Shown here: one piece after another, positions 1-8,735 of the stretch
How the letters are laid out: each line of letters begins with the position of its first letter
How positions within the stretch are numbered: position 1 is the first letter of the stretch
Origin: Selenomonas sp.
Lineage (GTDB): Bacteria > Bacillota > Negativicutes > Selenomonadales > Selenomonadaceae
Assembly (NCBI GenBank): GCA_022482925.1
Contig: JAKVOG010000001.1
Coordinates: 393,469-457,468 of the forward strand
Direction: 5' to 3'
DNA: 64,000 nt
Notes under the pieces: model-generated
What the model was told of the DNA's origin: nothing
The model's database searches: none
What the model saw: the letters and a program-made list of their open reading frames with translations, nothing else
Translations under genes and position numbers: made by a program

Positions 1-1159
1 GCATTCCCTTCATGTCCGCCAGCTTGAAGTAGTTTACCCAGCCTTTTATAAATCTGCTCAGCATAAGCGGTCTATCTTCGTTGCTTATAGCCTTCCTCCG
101 GTTCGTCAGCACCCGGAGGCGGTTCTTCATCTTCACTAGCGACTTCTGGTGTACCTTGAAACGGCATTCGCCTTTGTAACGGTAGAAGCCATAACCAAGA
201 TACTTCACTCGGGAAATGTGTGCCACGCTGGTCTTCTCACGGTTCACTTTTAGGAACAGTTTCCCTTCTATGAATCGGATTGTGCTGGTCAGGGTTCTTT
301 CTGCACTTCTCCTGCTCTTGCACAGTATCATGCAGTCATCTGCGTATCTCACAAATTTGTGGTTACGCTTTTCCAGTTCCTTGTCCAGTTCGTTCAACAT
401 GACGTTGCTTAACAGAGGGCTTAACGGCCCTCCCTGCGGTACTCCCTGCTCACTACGTTCAAAGACTCCCTGCCGGATTACTCCTGCATTGAGATACTTG
501 TGAATCAGCGATATGACCCTGCCGTCTTTTATGCTTCGGGAAAGGACTTCTATCAGCTTGCTCTGGCAGACTGTATCGAAGAACTTCTCCAAGTCCATAT
601 CTACTACGTAGACATAGCCTTCATTCGCATATTTCTGGCATTGCCGTAGGGCGTCATGGGCTCCACGCCCCGGCCTGAAGCCGAAGCTGGATTCTGAGAA
701 TTGCGGTTCGTAGATAGGGGTGAGCACTTGGGCTATGGCCTGTTGTATCACCCTGTCTACTACTGTCGGTATTCCCAGTTTTCGGTATTTGCCTTTTTCT
801 TCTTTGGGTATTTCTACCCGACGGACAGGGTTCGGCTTATATTTGCCGTCCTTTATCTGCTGAAGGAGGCTCAAGCGGTGCTCTCTAAGATACGGCAGAA
901 GCTCATCTACGCTCATCTTGTCGATTCCGCCTGCTCCTCGATTGGATTTTACCTTTTGGTAGGCAACATTCATGTTGTCTCTTGAGATAATCCGCTTCAA
1001 CAGACTGTCCGTTGGCAAGTCTGCAATGATGCCGCTCAATTCAGCAATCCTCACAGAAACAGGCACTCCCGCATATCCTTGCTGTTCCGCAGCTACCTTT
1101 TGCGGGCAGTCCTCATTATGAAGTTTTCTGCCTTTGTCATTCTGCTTGGTTACATTCAT
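1..1159 (-). CDS. ltrA: Group II intron reverse transcriptase/maturase (partial)
   Basis: This is the intron-encoded protein that helps the intron RNA splice and copies it into DNA at new sites. The reading frame starts with ATG at 1159 (MNVTKQNDKGRK) and is open for 386 codons to the window edge, so the C-terminus is missing. Reverse-transcriptase blocks are visible in order: NRGAGGIDKMSVDEL, RKLGIPTVVDRVIQQAI, FGFRPGRGAHDAL, QGVPQGGPLSPLLSNVML, the catalytic FVRYADDCMIL (YADD) and the start of the maturase X domain, ending near GWVNYFKLADMKGM. No internal stop or frameshift was found, so the protein looks functional up to the edge. Whether it carries an HNH endonuclease domain cannot be seen. 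Confidence 0.93.
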   Translation of the reverse strand, partial: MNVTKQNDKGRKLHNEDCPQKVAAEQQGYAGVPVSVRIAELSGIIADLPTDSLLKRIISRDNMNVAYQKVKSNRGAGGIDKMSVDELLPYLREHRLSLLQQIKDGKYKPNPVRRVEIPKEEKGKYRKLGIPTVVDRVIQQAIAQVLTPIYEPQFSESSFGFRPGRGAHDALRQCQKYANEGYVYVVDMDLEKFFDTVCQSKLIEVLSRSIKDGRVISLIHKYLNAGVIRQGVFERSEQGVPQGGPLSPLLSNVMLNELDKELEKRNHKFVRYADDCMILCKSRRSAERTLTSTIRFIEGKLFLKVNREKTSVAHISRVKYLGYGFYRYKGECRFKVHQKSLVKMKNRLRVLTNRRKAISNEDRPLMLSRFIKGWVNYFKLADMKGM

Positions 1160-1570
1160 TTATTGACATCTCCTAAGGTTCGGTCCTTCCGAGATGGCCT
1201 ATAGCCCACCTCGTACTATGACCCCAGCTGACTTCTCACGGTAAATCTTGTTTCAACCATGACCGCCAATATTATATGACATTGGTCATGTCCGTGAGAC
1301 CTCCCCGGGTAAGAACGCACTCTTTCTCTCCATGTGTCTGCCACATTTACTATCCATGATTCCGTGTAGCTATTGGACTTTGGCCTGGTTTGCGGCCTTA
1401 TCCTCATGAATTAGCCTTATGTGATTTCTGTTCGTCAGACCAGAGATTTGCTTACACCTTCCTTCAGATTCCACCTCACGATGGACACCCTTGGTGTTCA
1501 GCTATGACCTTCCCGCTACCGGGTAGTCTAGGGACTTTCACCCATTAGAGTGCGCCCATGCCGGGCGCAC
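1..1570 (-). mobile_element. Group II intron, 5' portion (continues off the left edge)
   Basis: On the minus strand the intron begins at 1570 with GTGCG, the canonical group II 5' end, followed by a short GC-rich hairpin. About 410 nt of non-coding sequence (domains I-IV of the ribozyme, with stretches such as GTGAAAGTCCC and GGAATCTGAAGGAAG that are typical of bacterial introns) lead into the reverse transcriptase ORF that starts at 1159. The 3' half (end of the ORF, domains V and VI) lies outside the window. The stretch 1160-1570 holds no separate gene; it is intron RNA. The subclass was not determined. Confidence 0.88.
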
Positions 1571-1610
1571 AAAACAAGCACAACAGGATCCCTTAGATCC
1601 CGTTGTGCTT
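1571..1610 (-). terminator. Rho-independent terminator of the HD-GYP gene
   Basis: Inverted repeat AAGCACAAC/GTTGTGCTT with inner GGATC/GATCC arms (1576-1610), followed on the minus strand by TTGTTTT. It lies 5 nt after the stop of the HD-GYP gene and ends exactly where the group II intron starts. Confidence 0.85.
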
Positions 1611-1614
1611 ACGC

Positions 1615-2655
1615 TCAACGCTCATGCAGCATATATTCATCATCTTCATCAATAATCTGGATCATCACATCCGCAAACTGCGGGTCGAACTGACTGCCAC
1701 GCCCCTTCACGATTTCCGCCCGCACAACGTTCTGCGGCAGGACATCACGATAGCTCCGCTTGGACGTCATGGCATCGTAGGCATCGGCCACCGCAATGAT
1801 TCGGGCATAGACAGGTATCGCCTGGCCAGCGATACCATCCGGATAACCTTTTCCATCAAAGCGCTCATGATGTGCCCGGGCTCCGATTGTCAGTTCCGGA
1901 AACTCTGCTACCAGAGACAAAATCTCCGAACCGATGACCGTATGCTGCTTGATCTTATCGTACTCCACATCCGTCAGCTTGTCCGGCTTATTGATGATTG
2001 CCTCCGGCACACCGATCTTCCCGATGTCATGCAGCAGCCCCATAAAATAAATCTTCTTCTGCTCCTCAACCGGCCAGTCCAACTTATAGGCAATATGTCT
2101 GGCATACCGTCCCACGCGCTGGGAATGCCCACGCGTATAAGCATCCTTCGCATCGATTGTCTTTGCCAGCGCCATAACCGTCTCCTCAAACAGCCGCTGG
2201 CTTGATGCCAGCCGCTCCTCAGCCAACGCAGTCTGACGCTCAACTTCCTGTTTCAAATGGCGATGCAGGTATTCCAGTTCCAGGACCTGCTCCACTTTCT
2301 TCACGGCAATGATCGGCACAAAAGGCTTGCGCACGATATCAAAAGCCCCTGCCATCGTAATAGCCGCTTCCGCCTTCTGGCTCTGATCACTGGTCATCAC
2401 AATGACCGGGATCTCTTTTGTCCGCACATCTTCCTTAATGCGTCGCAATACCTCAAAACCATCCATATCCGGCAGCTTTGATGACAATAATACCAGATCA
2501 ACATGTGTATCCTGTAATTTGGCCAAAGCCTCTGCCCCGGCCGACACCCCACTATACTTCACCCTTGTCGCCAGGATCTGTCTTAACTTGATACGGTCAG
2601 ACTCGTCGTTATCCACAACTAATACCGAAGACTGCCTCATTTGATAGATTTGCAT
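1615..2655 (-). CDS. Response regulator with HD-GYP phosphodiesterase domain (receiver lacks its Asp)
   Basis: Predicted cytoplasmic cyclic-di-GMP phosphodiesterase. The N-terminal receiver domain (about residues 5-125) keeps the acidic pocket (VVDNDESD) and the conserved Lys (VRKP), but the phosphoacceptor position reads LLSSKLPDMDG, with Ser where Asp is expected; the codons were checked and are TCA TCA. A coiled linker leads to a C-terminal HD-GYP domain with the metal ligands HDIGKIGVPE, AHHERFDGKGYP and the later VADAYDAMTS. The longest frame opens with GTG at 2682 without a clear ribosome site; I give the ATG at 2655, although an ATG 5 codons later also fits the domain. A terminator follows at once, so the gene seems monocistronic. 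Output probably does not depend on aspartate phosphorylation. Confidence 0.85.
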   Translation of the reverse strand: MQIYQMRQSSVLVVDNDESDRIKLRQILATRVKYSGVSAGAEALAKLQDTHVDLVLLSSKLPDMDGFEVLRRIKEDVRTKEIPVIVMTSDQSQKAEAAITMAGAFDIVRKPFVPIIAVKKVEQVLELEYLHRHLKQEVERQTALAEERLASSQRLFEETVMALAKTIDAKDAYTRGHSQRVGRYARHIAYKLDWPVEEQKKIYFMGLLHDIGKIGVPEAIINKPDKLTDVEYDKIKQHTVIGSEILSLVAEFPELTIGARAHHERFDGKGYPDGIAGQAIPVYARIIAVADAYDAMTSKRSYRDVLPQNVVRAEIVKGRGSQFDPQFADVMIQIIDEDDEYMLHER

Positions 2656-2746
2656 ACGCTCGATTTCATCCTTATTTCCCACTCTTGAATCGCTTAAAGC
2701 TCAACTATTATATTGTGCCCTGTTTTTAGGAAAAAATCAAGTCATC

Positions 2747-4459
2747 TTATGTCAGTCCCATGCGAATCTGCCGCTCGATCAACCCGCCAACTACCCTGGC
2801 CAGACGGTCTACCGATTCAATACGCGCACAGTCCTGTCCATAGATCTCCCGAGCAGCTGAATCCGTCACCGCAACACGAACCACGCTGTCAATCAAACCG
2901 ACCAGCCGGACGCCATGCTGCCGGAGCGTACAGGCCTCCGCTGCGGCATCCCGCACAGCTGCTTCATCCATATAGTTACGGGATATCGCCCCGCCAGCCA
3001 ATGGCATCCCCAGCTCATCACTCGGATGTGCGTCCGTCAGGACCAGCACCAGTTGACGGTGCTGCTGTCCCGGGCTGAACAGGGCCGGAATACTGCGCAG
3101 TGCCAGTCCGTCACGGTTCCATCCCAGCGCAAAATAATCGAACACCGTCTGGCAATCCGTCTCCTGCACCGACTTCAACTGCCGGAACACCGTATAGCCA
3201 TGCAGGCTGGCAAACGAAACCACCTGTACCGGAATGCCGCAATCCTCCAGGCTGACTGCAATCGCATAGGCCTGCGCTGCAATCAGGGACTGCTGCCCGG
3301 CCCGCGAGGCTGAGCCATCCAGCAACAATATCACCTCAAAGTCAGCCCAGGAAAGCTCAACCGAGGCTGTAAAGACCCGATTATCATTCAACCTGGTGCC
3401 GCGCCATACCTGTGACGGCTCCAGCTGTCCTTCCTGGCTGCGAACCGGTACCGGCTGACGGTAGACCGACAGGCAACTTTGCAGACGCCTGGTGAGATCC
3501 CGTATACAAAGTTTATATCTCCGCTGCCGGGACGTAAAAAAGGCATAGTTCTCTGTCCTGGCCTGGCTTTCACCACGCCCTTTGGCAAAGTACAGTTTTG
3601 CCTGCTGATGATTTCCCCAGCAGAACTCCCGCTCCAGCAGCTGGCGTTTCTCCTCGCCATAAAGCGGTGATCCAAATCGTTCCTGGATTTCCTGAAAATC
3701 CTGCCCGGAAGAATGTCCCCAACTCATACGCCAGGATGCACCATCCTGTTCCCCCGGCGCGCCGCTGCCTGGCTCCAGCACAGGCTTATGCAGCAGTTCC
3801 AGAGAATCCACATAATGCCGTTCCATGGGCAGAATCCGCCTCAGCCACGTATTCAGACGAGTTCCCAGCGAGATATGCCAGGCGCCATGCCGTACATCGG
3901 TAAAATGAAACACGAAAAAGCGCCGCAGGATGTCCTGCGTACGCTCGATAAGTTCTTCCGTTCCGCACGTGCCCGGATAGCGAAGCGACTCATAGAGGCG
4001 CCGCTCCCATGGATTCCGTATCCCACTGACCCCATCGAGCACTTCATGACAGCGTCCGGCTTTCAACGTATGGATCAGATCACTGCGCATCATCAGCTGC
4101 TGCATCGATGTATCAATCTCATCACGCAGAAACTGCCGGGCATGCATCTCGCGCAGCTCGGCCAGCACCGGCCGCAACGGTGCCTCACGCTCATAGACGG
4201 CATGCTCGATTCCGAGCCAGAGGATATCCGTGAAAACATCCCGCAGCAAGGAATCATCCAGGGTACGGATATAGGCAGACAGCTGCGGAGCCTCATAGAA
4301 ATGCCGGGCAAAACCAATCACGGAATTCAGATAAAGATCCGGACTGCCATCCCGGTGGAATGCCAGAAAATCCGGCATGAAACCATACTCGCCAGCGGCT
4401 GTCCACACCATATTCAGCGCCCGCCGCTGACGTCCTCCACGTTCGTATACCTGCTCCAT
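2747..4459 (-). CDS. vWA domain protein of the MoxR partner type
   Basis: About 570 residues. The C-terminal third is a von Willebrand A domain with the metal-ion site LLLDGSAS (DxSxS) and a later LVLTDAHPSDE acidic strand; the N-terminal part is a long helical region like the one in CobT/NorD-type proteins. Proteins of this kind work with MoxR AAA+ ATPases to remodel or insert metal into partner proteins. The gene lies directly behind such an ATPase. A TTG start at 4507 would overlap the ATPase stop by 14 nt but has no ribosome site; the ATG at 4459 is preceded by GGGGGAACGGGC and is preferred. The client protein is not evident from the neighbourhood. Confidence 0.8.
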   Translation of the reverse strand: MEQVYERGGRQRRALNMVWTAAGEYGFMPDFLAFHRDGSPDLYLNSVIGFARHFYEAPQLSAYIRTLDDSLLRDVFTDILWLGIEHAVYEREAPLRPVLAELREMHARQFLRDEIDTSMQQLMMRSDLIHTLKAGRCHEVLDGVSGIRNPWERRLYESLRYPGTCGTEELIERTQDILRRFFVFHFTDVRHGAWHISLGTRLNTWLRRILPMERHYVDSLELLHKPVLEPGSGAPGEQDGASWRMSWGHSSGQDFQEIQERFGSPLYGEEKRQLLEREFCWGNHQQAKLYFAKGRGESQARTENYAFFTSRQRRYKLCIRDLTRRLQSCLSVYRQPVPVRSQEGQLEPSQVWRGTRLNDNRVFTASVELSWADFEVILLLDGSASRAGQQSLIAAQAYAIAVSLEDCGIPVQVVSFASLHGYTVFRQLKSVQETDCQTVFDYFALGWNRDGLALRSIPALFSPGQQHRQLVLVLTDAHPSDELGMPLAGGAISRNYMDEAAVRDAAAEACTLRQHGVRLVGLIDSVVRVAVTDSAAREIYGQDCARIESVDRLARVVGGLIERQIRMGLT

Positions 4460-4493
4460 GCCCGTTCCCCCATCAAAACACGCATTATTCCTG

Positions 4494-5405
4494 TCAATTT
4501 CTGTCAAATACCGAAGCCGCTGTCATCTTGGACGAAATCCGCAAAGAAATCACATCCTGGACCATCCGCCGTTCATCTTCATCAAAGCATTTGTTCACCA
4601 CACCCATAGACAGCGCCTGTCCGACCGACAGCCCCAGTTCCATCAGGTGCAGGGCATCCAGCAGACCGCGCAGGTCTACAGCCTTGCTGGAGATCTCCGC
4701 ATTCTCGCACTTCTGCTGCAGCTCATCGAACAGCAGCGTGAAATCCTTCCGTGCTTTATGATCCATCTCCGGGAACTCCGCCGCCAGCACACGCTCCAGC
4801 TCATCACCGTGCAATGATGACAGCTGCAGGACCACGAACCGGGAGGCCAATGCCTCATTAAGCTCCCGTGTTCCAGCGTAACCATGGTTCATCGTCGCAA
4901 TAAAGCGGGCCGCAGGATGCAGACGCAACCGCCCATACCCCGGCACATCCAAGATACGCCGGAAATCCAGCAGAGAATGAAGCACCGCCAGCGCTTCATT
5001 TCGGGCCATATTGATCTCGTCCAGGATACCAAAACCACCAGACTCGGCACAGGCATAAACCGGGCCAGGCCGAAACTCTACCGCCCCATTCCGAAAGGTA
5101 TCTGTCCCCAACAGATACGTGGAATCCATATTGATATGAAAGGACACATTCCAGTCCGGACGGCCAAAAGCCGCCGCCAGGTTCTCTGCCAATACATTCT
5201 TTCCGGTCGCTTTCGGACCAGCCAGCAAGAGATTCTCGCCAGCCAGCATTGCGGTAACAGCTGCCTCCAGCACTTCACGCCCATAATAGCGATACCGCGA
5301 CATTGCCAATGGACGCTCCCCAGTCCACGGATACTGCTGCCGATAGGCTTCCACCTGCGCCAGCAGGTGTTCATTCAATCCTTGTTCTCTCCAAAACTCC
5401 AGCAT
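4494..5405 (-). CDS. MoxR-family AAA+ ATPase
   Basis: 303 residues. Walker A is LAGPKATGKNVLAENLA near residue 60, Walker B/sensor region GGFGILDEINMARNEAL near residue 125, followed by an arginine-finger region (ELNEALASRFVVLQL). This matches the MoxR/CbbQ/NorQ type, which couples ATP hydrolysis to maturation of enzyme complexes together with a vWA protein. It sits in the middle of a tight three-gene unit: the upstream TPR protein ends 9 nt before its ATG and the vWA gene follows. A GGAG lies about 12 nt before the start. Substrate unknown. Confidence 0.88.
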   Translation of the reverse strand: MLEFWREQGLNEHLLAQVEAYRQQYPWTGERPLAMSRYRYYGREVLEAAVTAMLAGENLLLAGPKATGKNVLAENLAAAFGRPDWNVSFHINMDSTYLLGTDTFRNGAVEFRPGPVYACAESGGFGILDEINMARNEALAVLHSLLDFRRILDVPGYGRLRLHPAARFIATMNHGYAGTRELNEALASRFVVLQLSSLHGDELERVLAAEFPEMDHKARKDFTLLFDELQQKCENAEISSKAVDLRGLLDALHLMELGLSVGQALSMGVVNKCFDEDERRMVQDVISLRISSKMTAASVFDRN

Positions 5406-5414
5406 AATCCAGAC

Positions 5415-6485
5415 TCATCTCCGTTCTGGCCAGTTGCCCTGGTCCGCCTGTCTGTCCGGATGATGATCAGCGGCATGCCCATCAGCCTCCGGTCCATAGC
5501 TGTCCTCGTGATGACTGTTTTGCCCCAGTGTCCCGGCAATGACCTCTCCCAGGATCTTCGTCCAGTCAATGCCACTTTGTGACGTACGCGGATGCAATCT
5601 GGCCTCAGCCCGCTGCAATGCCTCCCACATCTCATGATCCTTCTGGTCGGAAGCATCCCAGGCCTGTTTAAGTTCATCATACGAATCCTGCCATTTACGC
5701 CAGTCATAGTAGATCAAGCCCCGATAATAATGAGCCCGCCAGATCGGATAAATGCTGTTATCATGCGCAGTGCGCAGTGCTTCATGGAAATCATCCATGG
5801 CCATCGTATCCGAATTCAGTTCATAGTACGCCCGTCCCCGCAAATAATAGGCATACGCCAGCGGGCTATCGGTAACCTTCTCATCCCGGATTACCCGGCT
5901 CAGCTCCGTGACTGCTGCCTGACGCTCTCCCCGCTGAATCAATGCCACACAATGATCGAATATCTTGCCAAGGGAGTACTGGCTCTCCAGTTCTGTACCG
6001 AGCTCGCTTTTCTCTTTGCCCGTGGCTTTCTGATACTTTGCCAGCAGCTCTTCATTCTGCTTTTTGAGCTCATCCCGTTCTTTCTGCAATTTCTCCAGTT
6101 CCGTCCGCTTATCCATCATGAACTTGAGATCGATCTGATCGGTATCCACTTCTGCAGTCAGCGTCACCGTATACTTCCAAACGCCATTGACCAGTTCCGG
6201 CACAGCCTTTTCATTCGTTACCTTCAGCACTGCACCGGAAATGACCTTGATATCATCCGTCGTCAGCTGCATGTTCTGTGTCTTGGAATAACTTTCCACA
6301 TAAACACCAGCCTGCTCTACTGCCGATCGCATTGCCTCCTGACGAGCAGCCGCTTTGGCGATTTTCGGTGAATCGTTATCGCCCATGATATAAACACCAG
6401 ATGCCGTAATCACCTGTGGCGCTGCTTCACCGACATTCATGCCGAGCAATATAGCCACCAGGATCCCAAATAAAAACCTGCCCAT
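5415..6485 (-). CDS. Secreted LPP20-like/TPR protein, first gene of the MoxR operon
   Basis: 356 residues. A hydrophobic signal peptide (MGRFLFGILVAILLGMNVGEA) is followed by a small alpha/beta domain (VITASGVYIMGDNDSPKIAK...) resembling LPP20/FlgT-N modules, a coiled coil (about residues 125-165, rich in E, K and Q) and several TPR helices (AYYLRGRAYYELNSDTMAMDDF, RAHYYRGLIYYDWRKWQDSY). The last 35 residues are rich in His, Asp and Gln. AGGAAGGTG precedes the ATG. Predicted to act outside the cytoplasmic membrane, whereas the next two genes are cytoplasmic. The exact family and function are not known to me. Confidence 0.72.
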   Translation of the reverse strand: MGRFLFGILVAILLGMNVGEAAPQVITASGVYIMGDNDSPKIAKAAARQEAMRSAVEQAGVYVESYSKTQNMQLTTDDIKVISGAVLKVTNEKAVPELVNGVWKYTVTLTAEVDTDQIDLKFMMDKRTELEKLQKERDELKKQNEELLAKYQKATGKEKSELGTELESQYSLGKIFDHCVALIQRGERQAAVTELSRVIRDEKVTDSPLAYAYYLRGRAYYELNSDTMAMDDFHEALRTAHDNSIYPIWRAHYYRGLIYYDWRKWQDSYDELKQAWDASDQKDHEMWEALQRAEARLHPRTSQSGIDWTKILGEVIAGTLGQNSHHEDSYGPEADGHAADHHPDRQADQGNWPERR

Positions 6486-6621
6486 TCCAACACCTTCCTG
6501 TATTCTGACCGGTCTGATCTCTATTCTACAATTACTCTATCTTAGAGCAATTCGTTGGCAAGCCCGTTAATTCCTCTTTATTTTTTCATTAGAAATACTG
6601 CAAAAACCGTTTATTCGTACA

Positions 6622-6652
6622 CAAAAAGGCTCCCGGCAAAACCGGAAGCCTT
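6622..6652 (-). terminator. Terminator downstream of tRNA-Thr
   Basis: Hairpin AGGCTTCCGG/CCGGGAGCCT with TTTTG loop and a following TTTTTG on the minus strand, placed 10 nt after the CCA end of the tRNA. Confidence 0.8.
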
Positions 6653-6662
6653 GAATGTTCAA

Positions 6663-6738
6663 TGGAGCTGATTATAGGATTTGAACCTACGACCTGCTCA
6701 TTACGAATGAGCTGCTCTACCAACTGAGCTAAATCAGC
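6663..6738 (-). tRNA. tRNA-Thr (anticodon CGT)
   Basis: 76 nt, minus strand, GCTGATT...AATCAGC acceptor stem with encoded CCA. The anticodon arm reads GCTCA-TTCGTAA-TGAGC, giving anticodon CGT for ACG threonine codons. D arm (TAGCTCAGTTGGTAGAGCA) and T arm (TAGGTTCAAATCCTA) are standard. Confidence 0.97.
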
Positions 6739-6840
6739 AATTTTGTCCGTCGCTCTCGTGACTGACAAGATATATTATAAGTGATATTAGACTACCTGTC
6801 AACACCATTTATAAACTTTTTTATATTTTTTTCAGGCCAA

Positions 6841-7413
6841 TCAGAAGCGTCTCAGACCGAACCACTGACAGTCGCTATCCCAGAATACCTGCGTCTGGAA
6901 ATCAACATTACCATAACCATCATGGCTGGTAACCACCAGCTGCTGATCCACGATACTGGAAGAAAGGCTGTGCCAACGATCTACACGGAAACCGATATTA
7001 GACAGGCTGTTCCAGGAAACATATGCCGTCCACAAACCATTGTGCTTGCCAACCAGCCAGTAACCGCAGTTCTTGGCATGTGCACCACGCGTTGCCGTGA
7101 TTTCAAACAGGCGCATCCCCGGATCCGTTGTCTCAATAGCCCGCACATTGAAATCCACTCCATCAGTCCGGCCATCAAAACTATTAAAGGACAAGAAATC
7201 CTTTACCCCATCAGCACTCATCAAATGCATGACATGACCATCCGAAACGAACTTGATCTTCTGCCCATCCTGATCGGTAGCTGTAACCGTCTTATCGGCT
7301 ACAGTCATCCCCTGACTGATCCCGGTTACGGTCATTGCGTCGGCTTGTCCCTGAGAAAACACCATTGCTGCGGCAATCCCAGCAGCTGCGAAAATTTTAC
7401 TGATACGATTCAT
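6841..7413 (-). CDS. Secreted hypothetical protein
   Basis: About 190 residues with a clear signal peptide (MNRISKIFAAAGIAAAMVFSQGQADA). The mature part has two halves rich in beta strands (GVDFNVRAIETTDPGMRLFEITA, VDRWHSLSSSIVDQQLVVTS) and ends in WFGLRRF. The frame is open further upstream (to 7497), but the ATG at 7413 gives a proper signal peptide and has AAGGGGTG ahead of it. No family is recognised. It is divergent from cheB with a 146-nt intergenic region and is followed by the tRNA-Thr gene. Confidence 0.7.
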   Translation of the reverse strand: MNRISKIFAAAGIAAAMVFSQGQADAMTVTGISQGMTVADKTVTATDQDGQKIKFVSDGHVMHLMSADGVKDFLSFNSFDGRTDGVDFNVRAIETTDPGMRLFEITATRGAHAKNCGYWLVGKHNGLWTAYVSWNSLSNIGFRVDRWHSLSSSIVDQQLVVTSHDGYGNVDFQTQVFWDSDCQWFGLRRF

Positions 7414-7559
7414 ATCATTCAACACCCCTTCATAATAATTAAGCTTACTTTTAAGTAATTCCACATCCATCGCCGTATTCCTTCTTTCCAGCACCAATGA
7501 AATTATGTTACAATGAGAAAAGATTCTAAAATGTATCGAACAGCCACAGGAGGTTCTTT

Positions 7560-8705
7560 ATGAGCGGACTTCGTGTATTGGTTATTGACAACTCCATATC
7601 TTTTCTGGATGAAATCACCAGCGAACTCCTGTGTCGCCTGCCGTCTGGCAGTTTAGTCGAACGGGCCGAAGATCCGATCAGTGCGCAGGAAAAACTGGGA
7701 CCATTCCGGCCAGCTATTATCGCCATGAACTTTGCCATTGGCATCATTACGGTCGATGGCATGAAATTCCTGACCAAACTGAACCAGGAAGCAAAAATCC
7801 CCGTCATCGTCTATGGCATGATGGGGGTCAACCGCAAAATGGCCATGGCACTTGGTGCCAGCTCCTATCTGAAACGGCCCGGCGCAACCGAACCAGCTGA
7901 CGCCTTCTATGACCGCCTGGCAGACCGTATCAAAAGCACCGTAGCAGCACCTGCAGGCGAATCAGCCGATGTCGGACCTGGTGCGATGGTCACGCGGGAA
8001 ATCTGGACAGCTACCATGCCGAAACGTGGCTGGCTGCCGGTGCATGCTCCCACACAGGCTGCATCGCCACCCCCGACCATACCAGCTGCGCCCAGCCCCA
8101 TTGAACGGAATACCGATCCGACAGAAGCAGCGATTGATTTGATTGCCATAGGAGCGTCCACCGGGGGAACCGAGGCTCTTTCCTCTATTCTCACCAGACT
8201 GCGCCCGCCTCTGCCTGGCATCGTGATTGTCCAGCATATCCCGCCGATGTTTTCCCGTCTGCTCTCAGAGCGGCTTGACAATGAATGTGCATTAAGCGTC
8301 AAGGAAGCCGTCACGGGTGACATCGTCGAACCGAATCATGTCTATATTGCCCCTGGCAGTAAACATATGACCATCAAAAATTATGGTGGGCAGATGATCC
8401 TGCACTGCAACCCCGGTCCACCGGTTCACAGTGTCTGCCCATCTGTCGACATCCTGTTCAATTCCGTAGCCAGGGAAATCCGCGAAAAAGCACTCGGCGT
8501 TCTCCTGACCGGCATGGGAAAAGATGGTGCTGAAGGACTGCTCCACATGCGCGAGCAAGGCTCACATACCCTGGGACAGAATGAAGCCACCTGCACGGTA
8601 TATGGCATGCCCAAGGCTGCTTTTGAGCTTGGTGCCGTCGAAAAACAGCTGCCATTGGATGATATTCCGACAGCAATCACCACTCTTGCGAATAAAAAAC
8701 CGTGA
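7560..8705 (+). CDS. cheB: CheB-type protein-glutamate methylesterase with degenerate receiver
   Basis: 381 residues. The C-terminal methylesterase domain (about 190-375) has the full catalytic triad: Ser in GASTGG, His in VIVQHIPPMFS and Asp in LTGMGKDGAEG. It removes methyl groups from chemoreceptors or deamidates them. The N-terminal receiver is abnormal: the acidic pair is DN (VIDNSIS) and the phosphoacceptor site reads AIIAMNFAIGI, with Asn in place of Asp. A Pro/Ala-rich linker (about 140-185) joins the domains. AGGAGG stands 6 nt before ATG. No cheA, cheW or receptor gene is adjacent, so the paralogue may be an orphan, phosphorylation-independent form. Confidence 0.9.
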   Translation: MSGLRVLVIDNSISFLDEITSELLCRLPSGSLVERAEDPISAQEKLGPFRPAIIAMNFAIGIITVDGMKFLTKLNQEAKIPVIVYGMMGVNRKMAMALGASSYLKRPGATEPADAFYDRLADRIKSTVAAPAGESADVGPGAMVTREIWTATMPKRGWLPVHAPTQAASPPPTIPAAPSPIERNTDPTEAAIDLIAIGASTGGTEALSSILTRLRPPLPGIVIVQHIPPMFSRLLSERLDNECALSVKEAVTGDIVEPNHVYIAPGSKHMTIKNYGGQMILHCNPGPPVHSVCPSVDILFNSVAREIREKALGVLLTGMGKDGAEGLLHMREQGSHTLGQNEATCTVYGMPKAAFELGAVEKQLPLDDIPTAITTLANKKP

Positions 8706-8735
8706 ACCCCGACAAAAGGAGTTCACGGTTTTTTT
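8695..8735. terminator. Bidirectional terminator between cheB and the permease
   Basis: AAAAACCGTGAAC (8695-8707) pairs with GTTCACGGTTTTT (8721-8733). A-run and T-run on both sides allow use by both convergent genes; the arms overlap the cheB stop codon. Confidence 0.9.
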
